This document shows positions 9,197 through 17,157 of a DNA stretch of 64,000 nucleotides, piece after piece; position 1 is the stretch's first letter; every line of letters begins with the position of its first letter. The stretch spans positions 1 to 64,000 of the forward strand of contig NZ_BAABRO010000029.1 in NCBI RefSeq assembly GCF_039545035.1. Reading direction: 5' to 3'. The notes beneath the pieces are model-generated. The model was not told the origin of the DNA, did no database searches, and saw nothing but the letters and a program-made list of their open reading frames with translations. This DNA comes from Novipirellula caenicola. Its GTDB lineage: Bacteria; Planctomycetota; Planctomycetia; Pirellulales; Pirellulaceae. The position numbers and the translations under genes are program-made.

Positions 9197-10288
9197 TTAC
9201 CGAATCACACGGCCCGAAGCCGAACCGCCCATCAAGGCTTCGACTTCGCTTCGCGTCGAGTAATTAAAATCGCCTTTGATCGAATGCTTCAAACAGGATG
9301 CCGCAACGGCAAAGCGAAGCGCCGTCGGCGCCTCACTAAGCTCCGGTGTCGTGAGGGCAAAAATGAGCCCTCCGGCAAAGGAGTCACCGCCGCCAACGCG
9401 ATCGACGATGTTTTTGATCTCGTAGGATTGGTAATTCCCACTCGCATCGAGTGGCGCGAAATAAGGTCGATCGTCGGCAGCGTCAAACAACATCGCGCCC
9501 CAGTTGTTATGGGTCGCCGAGATGCTTTCTCGCAGAGTGATCGCCACCTTGCGAACGTTTGGAAATTGTTTCACCACTTGCTTTGCCACATCGGGATAAT
9601 GTGACGTGTCTAATGATCCCGCATGAACGTCGGTGTCCCCGGCTTGGATGCCCAACACGTCGTGGCAATCTTCCTCGTTGGCAATCACCACATCGACAAA
9701 GGGCAGAATGCCCTTCATCGTCTCTTGGGCGAGTTGTCGTGCCGACTTTGATGTGTCCCAGTTCCACAACTTTGCCCGAAAATTCAAATCGATCGAGACG
9801 GTCGCACCGGCCGCTTTGGCCTTTTTCGCAGCAACCCGTGTCGCCTCGGCAGAGTTCTCTGACAGCGCCGGCGTGATCCCGCTTAGATGCAACCAATCGG
9901 CCCCTGCAAAGATCGAATCCCAATCGTACGCTTCGGCCGGCGTGATCGCGATTGCCGAATCGGATCGGTCGTAAATCACCTTGCTGGGACGCTGATTGGC
10001 ACCCGTCTCTAGAAAATACAGTCCTAATCGCCCCTTCGCGGTTCTTAGCACATAGCGAGTGTCAATACCAACGGCGCGAAGCGAATCCATCGTTGCGTCC
10101 GCTAAATCGTGCTGCGGCAACGCGGTGACATAACGTGCTCGCCCACCGAAGTTACAAATTGACGCAGCCACGTTCGCTTCGGCCCCCGCATAGGTCACCT
10201 CGAGCGACCGCGTTTGCCGCAAACGCAGATGCTCGGGCGAAGCCAACCGGCACATGATTTCTCCGAAGGCAACCACAATCCCACTCAT
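9197..10288 (-). CDS. kdgK: PfkB-family 2-keto-3-deoxy sugar-acid kinase
   Basis: A 363-residue ribokinase-family enzyme, most like 2-dehydro-3-deoxygluconate (or -galactonate) kinase, which makes the 6-phosphate for the aldolase next to it. It starts with VVAFGEIMCRLASPEHLRL, has SGITPAL and the C-terminal PfkB signature VGGGDSFAGGLIFALT, with the catalytic aspartate in GGGDS. The gene overlaps the aldolase gene by 4 bases, typical of translational coupling. In red-algal galactan catabolism the matching step is the kinase after the cycloisomerase. Gluco versus galacto specificity is not decided. Confidence 0.88.
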   Translation of the reverse strand: MSGIVVAFGEIMCRLASPEHLRLRQTRSLEVTYAGAEANVAASICNFGGRARYVTALPQHDLADATMDSLRAVGIDTRYVLRTAKGRLGLYFLETGANQRPSKVIYDRSDSAIAITPAEAYDWDSIFAGADWLHLSGITPALSENSAEATRVAAKKAKAAGATVSIDLNFRAKLWNWDTSKSARQLAQETMKGILPFVDVVIANEEDCHDVLGIQAGDTDVHAGSLDTSHYPDVAKQVVKQFPNVRKVAITLRESISATHNNWGAMLFDAADDRPYFAPLDASGNYQSYEIKNIVDRVGGGDSFAGGLIFALTTPELSEAPTALRFAVAASCLKHSIKGDFNYSTRSEVEALMGGSASGRVIR

Positions 10289-10941
10289 CGCTTGACACTC
10301 TCCTTAACTCGTTTGATGACGTCCGCAGCGCGAGCGCTAATGCCCGTCCAAGCTTGGCTTTCCACCAGCTGTTTATTGACGATCCACGATCCACCAATGG
10401 CCAACACGTTGGGTTCCTGCAGGTACAGCAACATGTTGTCGGCATTGATTCCGCCGAGTGGAAAGTATTCGATATTCAAATGCTTGTAGGGCGCTGACAT
10501 GCTTCGCAGGTACTCGATGCCGCCACAGGGTTCGGCAGGAAAAAACTTGACAAAGCGGCATCCCAACTCGATTGCCAATTCGAGATCCGTCGGCGTCGCG
10601 ATCCCCGGAGCAAAAGGCAGCCCCGCTTGTTGTGCCGCACGAACGACGCGTGGATTCGTCCCAGGCGCCACTCCGAATGCCGCTCCGGCCGCGTGAACTT
10701 GTTTCGCCGTCTCAGGGGTCAAGATGGTGCCGACACCGACTAGCATTTCTGGGAACTCGGCGCAGATCGCACGCACTGATTCGATGCCTGCGTCGGTACG
10801 CAAAGTCAGCTCGATCGCGTCAATCCCGCCATCGAGCAAGGCTCGTGCAATGGGCACCGCATCGGCAACACGCTCTACCGAAAATCCGGCGACGACGCCC
10901 GAAGTGCGAAGGCGTGAAAGAATTGCTTGGGGAAATTCCAT
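10285..10941 (-). CDS. eda: KDPG/KDPGal aldolase
   Basis: A 218-residue class I aldolase that splits 2-keto-3-deoxy-6-phosphogluconate or -galactonate into pyruvate and glyceraldehyde 3-phosphate. The family marks are IELTLRT with E44, VGVGTILTPE near 69 and RFVKFFPAE with the Schiff-base lysine K132. The length is normal. It overlaps the kinase gene by 4 bases and begins 21 bases after the aldehyde dehydrogenase gene stops, so it is part of the same transcript. It supplies the last dedicated step of the pathway. Confidence 0.92.
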   Translation of the reverse strand: MEFPQAILSRLRTSGVVAGFSVERVADAVPIARALLDGGIDAIELTLRTDAGIESVRAICAEFPEMLVGVGTILTPETAKQVHAAGAAFGVAPGTNPRVVRAAQQAGLPFAPGIATPTDLELAIELGCRFVKFFPAEPCGGIEYLRSMSAPYKHLNIEYFPLGGINADNMLLYLQEPNVLAIGGSWIVNKQLVESQAWTGISARAADVIKRVKESVKR

Positions 10942-10962
10942 GGAAAGTCTTCATCAAAAAAA

Positions 10963-12390
10963 CTACGGGTTGACCAATACCGAGACTCGTTTGAGAGTCA
11001 GGTATTCTTGCAGCGAGTATCGCGAACAATCTTTCCCCACTCCGCTCTGCTTCAATCCACCGTGCGGTAGATGGACGGCGTAGTGGACCTCGTTGACACA
11101 CACGCTGCCGGCTTCGATTTCCGCAGCGGCTCGAAGTCCTCGTTGCAGATTGGTGGTGTAAACGTAGGCCGCCAATCCAAATTCGCTGTCATTGGCCAAT
11201 GCGATTTCGTCGTCCGCGCTGCTGAACTTGATCACCGGCAAAATAGGGCCGAAGATTTCATCACAGGTGACATCCATCTCGCGGCTGACATCTCGCAAAA
11301 TGGTGGGTTCGAGAAAGTACCCTTTGCGGTTGGGTTTGTTGCCGCCACAAACGACCGACGCACCGGATTGTTTCGCGGTTTCGATCAAGGCCAACATGCG
11401 GTCACGTGCTTTTTCGGTCAACACAGGGCCCATCAGGGATTCGTCGCCGCGACCGGCGCCTAGCGTAATCTTCGATGTTCGCTTAGCCGCCGCGTCGATG
11501 AACCGCTCGTAAACCGACTCGTGTACGAAACAGCGGTTCGGTGACACGCAAACTTGTCCGGAATTCGCAAACTTCAAATCGACAACACTATTGGCTGCGG
11601 CTTCGACATCGGCATCGGCATAAACCAGCACCGGTGCGTTGCCCCCGAGTTCGACTGAGAAATGTTTGACGTTGCTGCACGCGGTCTTCATCGCTGCAAC
11701 GCCAGCCCGTGTCGAACCGATCATCGTGAACATCGACGGGATTTTGCTTTCCAAGAACGGTCGGCTGATTTCATAGTCCGTTCCGCTGAAAACGTTCACC
11801 ACGCCGTCTGGGATTCCCGCTTCCGATAACAACTGGGCACACCGCAGTGACGCCAGCGGCGTTAGCTGAGACGGTTTGACGATCGCCGTGCAGCCGGACG
11901 CCAGTACCGGGCCCAATTTGTAGCCGAGGTTCAACAGCGGGAAATTCCAGGCCAAGTAGCCGACCACGACCCCTAACGGTTGCCGCAGCGTGTAATGTAG
12001 GAATCGACCATCGGGATCAGTAATGACTTGTTGATCAATCCGAGCAGCCTCTTCGCAAAAGTATCGCAAACAGGTCGTCAGCATGCCGAAATCGTATTCG
12101 GCATTGCCGATCGGTTTGCCGGTTTCTGCGATCAGCAAATCGAGAATCTCGTCGCGATGCTGTTCCAACAACTCGGCGTACTTCAAGATCAACGGCTGAC
12201 GTTTCGATAGCGGCATACGTGACCACGTCTTGAACGCTCGTTGTGCCGCAGCCAGGGCAAGCTCGACCGCATCGGCGTCGATTTCGGGAACCTGGCCGAT
12301 GACTTCTTCGCTCGCCGGGTTGACGACCTCAAACACCTTGTCCGACGTGACGGCACGGCCATCAATTAGCAATGGGAACAAGTTTGCCAT
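10963..12390 (-). CDS. NAD(P)-dependent aldehyde dehydrogenase
   Basis: A 475-residue aldehyde dehydrogenase superfamily protein with the general base E247 in VELGGNAP and the nucleophile C281 in NSGQVCVSPNR. The cofactor-binding stretch AWNFPLLN near 148 and the C-terminal GGLKQSGVGKD are also seen. Paralogues oxidise succinate semialdehyde, lactaldehyde or glycolaldehyde. Placed directly after the enolase-superfamily gene (6-base gap) and before the aldolase and kinase, it fits best as the 3,6-anhydrogalactose dehydrogenase that makes the anhydro-galactonate. That role is inferred from context; the family assignment is firm. Confidence 0.9.
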   Translation of the reverse strand: MANLFPLLIDGRAVTSDKVFEVVNPASEEVIGQVPEIDADAVELALAAAQRAFKTWSRMPLSKRQPLILKYAELLEQHRDEILDLLIAETGKPIGNAEYDFGMLTTCLRYFCEEAARIDQQVITDPDGRFLHYTLRQPLGVVVGYLAWNFPLLNLGYKLGPVLASGCTAIVKPSQLTPLASLRCAQLLSEAGIPDGVVNVFSGTDYEISRPFLESKIPSMFTMIGSTRAGVAAMKTACSNVKHFSVELGGNAPVLVYADADVEAAANSVVDLKFANSGQVCVSPNRCFVHESVYERFIDAAAKRTSKITLGAGRGDESLMGPVLTEKARDRMLALIETAKQSGASVVCGGNKPNRKGYFLEPTILRDVSREMDVTCDEIFGPILPVIKFSSADDEIALANDSEFGLAAYVYTTNLQRGLRAAAEIEAGSVCVNEVHYAVHLPHGGLKQSGVGKDCSRYSLQEYLTLKRVSVLVNP

Positions 12391-12396
12391 GACTAC

Positions 12397-13662
12397 CTAT
12401 GCCTTCACTTCCGTTGAACTGACCACAAACGATTTCATTGCGTCCTGATTGACCTTAACGCCAAGCCCCGGTCCCGTCGGAACCTTTGCGATCCCCTTGT
12501 CAATCTCGACCGGAATCTCAAACAACTCGTCACGCAACGCGTTCTCGGTGCGATCGTATTCCAGCAGCGGTGCCGCCGCTTCCTTGCGGCCTGGCTCGCG
12601 ATATCCCGAGGCAAGGAAATGCGTGGCCGCGGCAAGATTCAGCATCGTGCCCCAGCAGTGTGGCACCACATTGATCCCCATTGATGAAGCCAAATTTCGA
12701 ATCTTCAGTGCCTCGGACGGACCGCCACAATACGCCAAATCGGGCTGCGCGATCTGCACACCGCCGGTCGACAACAGCCGCTGGAACCCGTAGCGTGTTT
12801 GCTCACATTCCCCCGTTGCGATTGGAACATCGACTTTGTCTTGCAACTGGCGAAATTGCTGTTCAAACTCGGGCGACAGCGGTTCTTCGAACCAAGCAAA
12901 GTCATGCTCACTAAGCACACGGCCAATTTTGATCGCCTCACTTAAATCGTAGGCGTGATTCGAATCGGCCATCATCGTCATCTTTGGCAAAGCAGCACGC
13001 ATCGCTTCGATTTGACGAATATCGAACGCGATGTTTTTGCCCACTTTGATTTTCAGTGCTTGAAACCCTTGCGATTCGTAACGGCAGGCTTCGTCGACAA
13101 TCGATGCGATCAGTTCTTCTTCGGGCATTTCCTTGAAATACATCCCCGTTGCATAACAGGGAATTTCGTCAAAATAACGTCCGCCCATCAAATCCGAGAC
13201 CGATTGCCCCAAAATCTTGCCGCGGAGATCCCACAGTGCCATGTCGATCCCCGACATCGCTCCCATCATCACGCCGCCACGAGCAAAGTCGAGTGACGCC
13301 CGCCACATCGTGTGCCATAGCACATCGGTCGCCATGGCATTCTGGTTCATCAAGCGAGGAGCGTAGAAGTTGGTAATCGCCGCCTGGTAAACCTCTGAGG
13401 GTCCGTAGCATTCACCCCATCCGGTCGTGCCATCCGCGGCAACGATTTCGACCCATAGGGTGTTTCGTGTGCTGTAAAACCACTGAGAAAATCCGAAGGG
13501 CACCTCGAGGTGGTCTCGCAAATGGTAGGTGCGGATGGCAACGATCCGAGTCGCAGATTGTTTGTCCCCGCTGCTACTGCTTTGATGCGCCGGAGCGTGC
13601 ACGCGATCCGCCGAATTGGCGGGAGCCGAAAACATGGCCGTTGAAAGATGCTGAGTGTTCAT
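12397..13662 (-). CDS. Enolase-superfamily (mandelate racemase/muconate lactonizing) sugar-acid cycloisomerase or dehydratase
   Basis: A 421-residue enolase-superfamily enzyme. Residues about 40-170 form the capping domain (GFSQWFYSTRNTLWVEI). The barrel carries K204-x-K206 (LKIKVG), metal ligands D233, E259 (WFEEPL) and E285 (GECEQ), and H335 in PHCWGT. These suit proton abstraction next to a carboxylate. In marine galactan degraders such an enzyme opens 3,6-anhydro-galactonate to the 2-keto-3-deoxy acid; galactonate, fuconate or arabinonate dehydratases are alternatives. The first ~35 residues are Ser/Gln-rich and not family-like, so an internal start is possible; ATG 13635 is one option. 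It is the first gene of the catabolic unit, so the promoter should lie at 13663-13992. Confidence 0.87.
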   Translation of the reverse strand: MNTQHLSTAMFSAPANSADRVHAPAHQSSSSGDKQSATRIVAIRTYHLRDHLEVPFGFSQWFYSTRNTLWVEIVAADGTTGWGECYGPSEVYQAAITNFYAPRLMNQNAMATDVLWHTMWRASLDFARGGVMMGAMSGIDMALWDLRGKILGQSVSDLMGGRYFDEIPCYATGMYFKEMPEEELIASIVDEACRYESQGFQALKIKVGKNIAFDIRQIEAMRAALPKMTMMADSNHAYDLSEAIKIGRVLSEHDFAWFEEPLSPEFEQQFRQLQDKVDVPIATGECEQTRYGFQRLLSTGGVQIAQPDLAYCGGPSEALKIRNLASSMGINVVPHCWGTMLNLAAATHFLASGYREPGRKEAAAPLLEYDRTENALRDELFEIPVEIDKGIAKVPTGPGLGVKVNQDAMKSFVVSSTEVKA

Positions 13663-13992
13663 GGCTACTGATCGCTATTTTTTCAAGCGATGAATTGGAT
13701 TGAGATCGCAGCGAAAGTCGTCGGGAACTTCGGTCGTTTGGCGACACCAAGAAGCCCTCGTTCGACGAGCTCCACGCTGCTGATAAATTGAATCTTCTGA
13801 AAAGGCAACGCGAGGCGGCGGCCGCAAAAGACATTTGAAATCTCAGCGGCCAATCCATTCCGCAGTGGCGACACTCAGGTCTCTCCCAAACCAACGGGCC
13901 TCACAGGTGAGCCCGAGTTCATTGTATGGGATCCGCGAGCTACCACTGCGGAAAAACCATTGGACGAAGAAACGATCGAGTCCAAGCAGAGT
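13663..13992. other. Intergenic leader of the galactan catabolic unit
   Basis: About 330 bases between the cycloisomerase gene and the DUF1559 gene, both on the minus strand. No gene is visible. An ATTGTATG half-site at 13921-13928 equals the left half of the palindrome at 15505-15517. I see no clear -35/-10 pair and no terminator hairpin for the DUF1559 gene. Confidence 0.5.
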
Positions 13993-15327
13993 CTACAAGG
14001 CCTCTTGGATCGTTTCCTTGGCACCACGAGTCCCCAAGGCGCCCCACAGACCGTAGGGGCTTTGTTGACCAGGTGCACGTGCACCCGTGCCATTGTGTCG
14101 AACGAACAATTGGTCCGCATTTCCTGCTTCGATCGAGTCGGTGATGAACTTCACCGCTCCATCGCCCATCAACACATGACATCCACCTTGGTGGCGGCTG
14201 CTGGGGGCCAGGTAACCAGGGCACTGTTCGGCTCGCAGATTCGCTTGCGTTGTGATCCCACTATCCGCGTTAGGAGCGAGCAGCGCGGTCGCCGAGTTGG
14301 GTGGCAAAATCGTCACCACCGATGTGAAAACAGGATTCCCATCCGCCCAACGATAGCCTCGCAAGTATGCTGCGTTACCCACAAGCGCAACTCCCGACGC
14401 CGACCAAAACTGTGGACGATTCGGATCTCGCCCCGTGAAGGCGCCACTTGGCGGGATGGTACTGCCCAATCCTTGTCGTGGTTGCGTGCGTGTATCACGA
14501 TCACCTATGTCGGTTGCAATTTCACCCGCGATGATGGTGTTTGCCAAACCATCCAAAATGTCACGGAAAGCCGTCTTTTGCTTCGGCACGAACGCTCCAC
14601 GCTGTCCCGAACGTGTCCACTCGGCTGTATTGGAATTGGATGAATTGTCATCCCGAGCTTGGCCAGCCGAACCGCGAGCCGGGCTGTCGCCAAGACAAGC
14701 GGCATAGTTGGTGCGGCCGAAGGCGGGAAGCCCCACACCTGGATCGCTTGGGCAACGAAGCATGGGGATTTCGGTAAACCAAGGACCGTAGTCGCCATCG
14801 CCTGGGCCCGAATCGCTAGGGGTCGGTCCCATGGCTTGCCAAACGCCCGCACTGCCATCACTGTCGGGTGCATTGGGATTCGAGATCTGTTCCCACAAAG
14901 CTTGTCCTTCGACAAATGGCGTGATCGCAACCAGAAAACTCAGTTCCGACTGATTCGTCCCCGTCGGACCGTTTCCGCCAATTGCGGGGTCAACAAAACT
15001 GAACGCGGCACTCGTTGCTCCTGAACTGTTTCGTGTCAGACCACTAAAGCCCGATGTCCCCGACTTGTGAGTGGGCAACTGATTGTAAGCACTATGATAG
15101 TTATGAATCCCCAATCCAATTTGCTTGAAATTATTGCTACAGCTCATCCGTCGAGCCGCCTCCCGCGCGGCCTGGACCGCTGGCAACAACAACCCGACCA
15201 GGACCCCGATGATTGCGATCACGACCAGCAGTTCCACCAAAGTGAAACCGCTGCGTGCTTTCCCACAATTGCCTACCACCGCCTGCGTTTCCACGTCACT
15301 CTTGTTCACAACGTCTCCCTTTCCCAT
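13993..15327 (-). CDS. DUF1559 family pseudopilin-like protein
   Basis: A roughly 444-residue protein of the planctomycete DUF1559 family. It has a type IV pilin-like N-terminus, [20 protein letters not shown], followed by [18 protein letters not shown] and the NLKQIG-like [14 protein letters not shown]. The C-terminus carries [17 protein letters not shown], the usual H...DG motif. I chose the ATG at 15327 rather than the upstream TTG because GGAGGG lies 7 bases before it. The family has tens of paralogues per planctomycete genome and is thought to form surface or secretion-related structures; its exact role is unknown. It sits between the GntR regulator and the catabolic genes, so it may belong to the same regulon. 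Confidence 0.92.
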   Translation of the reverse strand: MGKGDVVNKSDVETQAVVGNCGKARSGFTLVELLVVIAIIGVLVGLLLPAVQAAREAARRMSCSNNFKQIGLGIHNYHSAYNQLPTHKSGTSGFSGLTRNSSGATSAAFSFVDPAIGGNGPTGTNQSELSFLVAITPFVEGQALWEQISNPNAPDSDGSAGVWQAMGPTPSDSGPGDGDYGPWFTEIPMLRCPSDPGVGLPAFGRTNYAACLGDSPARGSAGQARDDNSSNSNTAEWTRSGQRGAFVPKQKTAFRDILDGLANTIIAGEIATDIGDRDTRTQPRQGLGSTIPPSGAFTGRDPNRPQFWSASGVALVGNAAYLRGYRWADGNPVFTSVVTILPPNSATALLAPNADSGITTQANLRAEQCPGYLAPSSRHQGGCHVLMGDGAVKFITDSIEAGNADQLFVRHNGTGARAPGQQSPYGLWGALGTRGAKETIQEAL

Positions 15328-15345
15328 TTGAAACCCTCCGCTCAA
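15321..15345 (-). promoter_or_regulatory. Shine-Dalgarno site fixing the DUF1559 start
   Basis: On the minus strand GGAGGG lies 7 bases upstream of ATG 15327. Many genes here have no such site, so this one decides the start over the in-frame TTG at 15345. Confidence 0.75.
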
Positions 15346-15682
15346 AAAGATTTGTTTGGTGGAAACCGATCAACGAGAACCAAGATTCGCCGATCCACCG
15401 AATGAATATCACACGCAACCCCACTTAACTCGGCCGGTTAAGCAAAAGCGAATTCCCTTCGAAGCGGCACAATGCTGACGTGCCCGCCACTCGCCATCGG
15501 TATTATTGTATGACAATTAGAACGCGTCTAGAGTTTGTTTCCAGAATTCCTCAATATTTTCTTTTTTCCCGACGATCACGCAGTGGCCGCGTTTGGATTG
15601 CGCTCGTAAGGTCATAGGGCGGGAAGTTGTCAATTGCGGGTCAAAATCAACACGGCGATCGTAACGCGATGGGTAGTGCAAA
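15328..15682. other. Divergent intergenic region between DUF1559 and GntR genes
   Basis: 355 bases with no gene. It holds a FadR-type palindrome at 15505-15517 and AT-rich patches (TATTTTCTTTTTT near 15555) that could be promoter parts. No hairpin terminator is visible. Confidence 0.6.
15505..15517. promoter_or_regulatory. Candidate GntR/FadR operator
   Basis: ATTGTATGACAAT has perfect 5-base inverted arms (ATTGT / ACAAT) and matches the FadR-subfamily operator consensus TNGTNNNACNA exactly. It lies 166 bases upstream of the GntR-type regulator start and 177 bases upstream of the DUF1559 start. It is the natural site for autoregulation and for control of the adjacent gene; binding is inferred. 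Confidence 0.55.
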
Positions 15683-16393
15683 ATGAAGAAATCGGGGCTT
15701 CGCAGAAACCTATGTGGCCAAGTCGTTCACGATTTAGGGCAACGCATTTTGGCCGGCCAATGGGAGCCTGGAACCGCATTGCCTCAGGAGGTGTCGCTTT
15801 GTGAGAGCATGGGGGTTAGCCGCACCGTGATCCGTGAAGCGATCAAGTCGCTGGCGGCCAAGGGGTTAGTCGAATCGAAGGCCAAACGCGGAACGATTGT
15901 GCAGCCGCCGAACTGTTGGAACTACCTCGATCCCGAAGTTCTCGCGTGGCAGACCCGCGCCGATGGTGATGGCAAACTGCTTTCCTATCTGACCGAATTT
16001 CGTCAAACGATCGAGCCAGCTGCTGCTTCGTTTGCGGCCACGCGAGGCAGCGATGAGCACCTGGACCACATCAAGGAAGCATTTGAGCAAATGGAACGGT
16101 CGACCGAAGATGTCGAGGCGTTTCTTGCGGCGGACACTGAATTTCATACATCAATTTTGCGCGCGACGGGCAATCCATTCTTTGCCCCGGTGGCGAATCT
16201 GATCAGCGTTGCGTTACAAGGAAGTCTACGCGTGACCAATCGTCAGCCCTCTGACAATCGCGTTTCGATTCCCGTGCACGAAAAAGTCATGAAGGCCATT
16301 ATCGAGAGGAAGCCACGTGCCGCTCGAGCCGCCATGAAAGCACATCTAGACGAAGCAGCGGAGCGAATCGCGGCATCCACTGAACAGCCGTAG
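15683..16393 (+). CDS. GntR-family transcriptional regulator, FadR subfamily
   Basis: A 236-residue DNA-binding repressor or activator. The N-terminal winged helix (about 8-75) includes GQRILAGQWEPGTALPQE and the recognition region MGVSRTVIREAIKSLAAKGLVESKAKRGTIV. The C-terminal all-helical FCD domain (about 95-225) carries D..FH, H near the VHEKVMKAI segment and a further H in AHLDEA, which commonly bind a metal that helps hold a carboxylate ligand. Regulators of this type (DgoR, UxuR, KdgR-like) respond to sugar acids, which suits the sugar-acid pathway encoded next door. It is divergent from the DUF1559 gene and the catabolic unit. Confidence 0.93.
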   Translation: MKKSGLRRNLCGQVVHDLGQRILAGQWEPGTALPQEVSLCESMGVSRTVIREAIKSLAAKGLVESKAKRGTIVQPPNCWNYLDPEVLAWQTRADGDGKLLSYLTEFRQTIEPAAASFAATRGSDEHLDHIKEAFEQMERSTEDVEAFLAADTEFHTSILRATGNPFFAPVANLISVALQGSLRVTNRQPSDNRVSIPVHEKVMKAIIERKPRAARAAMKAHLDEAAERIAASTEQP

Positions 16394-16485
16394 GACACCA
16401 TCGCAATCGTTTACTGCACTCGATCGCACCCGAACGATCATTGACAATCCAGCTTGGTGGAAGGGCGGACCGAAGATAGCGTGAG

Positions 16486-16823
16486 GCAGTGGCTCGCCGT
16501 GACCAAGTTTGGACGTGCCGACGCTCCCTCATTTTCTAACCTTCATCTTTTAACCTTCCTGCAAAACTCCGACTCAAGCCACTCCGCGGATAGCCAAAAC
16601 GTTGTGCAGGCTTCGATTCAAGATCTTCAGAAGTCGCGAGTTTCAATGCGTTCGATGCGTTCGCCATCAGTTGCTTCGAGCAGATTTGTTTTGACAAACA
16701 GGTTGGGCCTGAATAAGGTTAAAAGATGAAGGGTTAGAAAATGGGAACAAATCATTGGTCCGTCGTGGTCGTCAGCCTCCACGGCCTCTTCATCTTCCTG
16801 TCACCCATTTTCCGGTATAACCC
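16486..16823 (+). repeat. Dispersed ~338-bp repeat, copy 3 (right flank)
   Basis: Direct repeat of 172-510: shared landmarks include GTGACCAAGTTTGGACGTGCC-like start, AATGCGTTCGATGCGTTCGC, CATCAGTTGCTTCGAG and TTCCTGTCACCCATTTTCC. Together with copy 1 it brackets the galactan locus, DUF1559 gene and regulator in ~16 kb. Confidence 0.75.
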
Positions 16824-16898
16824 TTTTAAAGTACTGCTTGGAAATAACTTCGTCATTCGAGTTTGGCTACAAATCACGCGGGTGAAGTGTTTTCTCTG

Positions 16899-16997
16899 TA
16901 GTGGACGAGGCAACGAGTCCTGTCGTGCCACTCAGTCGCTGGGACTCGTTGCCTCGTCCACTACTTCTAAAGCCGGGACTCGTTGCCTCGTCCACTA
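16899..16997. repeat. Palindromic dispersed repeat, three arms
   Basis: A 22-base arm at 16899-16920 (TAGTGGACGAGGCAACGAG plus TCC) is followed by its perfect inverted complement at 16942-16963 and again at 16976-16997. The same two-arm palindrome occurs at 33353-33416. No T-run follows, so it is a repeat element first and a terminator only possibly. Confidence 0.85.
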
Positions 16998-17157
16998 CCT
17001 TTAAAGCTGGGTGACCTACGCCGATTCCAGTAACGCTCTAGCGGAACGGCCCGAACGCCACCGGAGGGTTCATGGCATTCGGGAAATATTTTGAAATGAC
17101 GATGACGACAAACGGAGGCAGCCACCCCCTTTGCGTCAAGTCGATCGCGTCCGAGCG

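Larger units (their letters stand above)
16394..17157. other. Repeat-bearing intergenic region
   Basis: No gene is seen in 764 bases. It holds the third copy of the long dispersed repeat (16486-16823) and a palindromic repeat with three arms (16899-16997). Confidence 0.75.

Noticed and set aside
1103-13662. Bacteroidetes-type polysaccharide locus with SusC/SusD
   Set aside because: No TonB-dependent receptor or SusD-like lipoprotein gene is present; the only transporter is an MFS protein.
16486-16823. Insertion sequence with its own transposase
   Set aside because: No open frame of transposase type is found in any copy; the element is non-coding.
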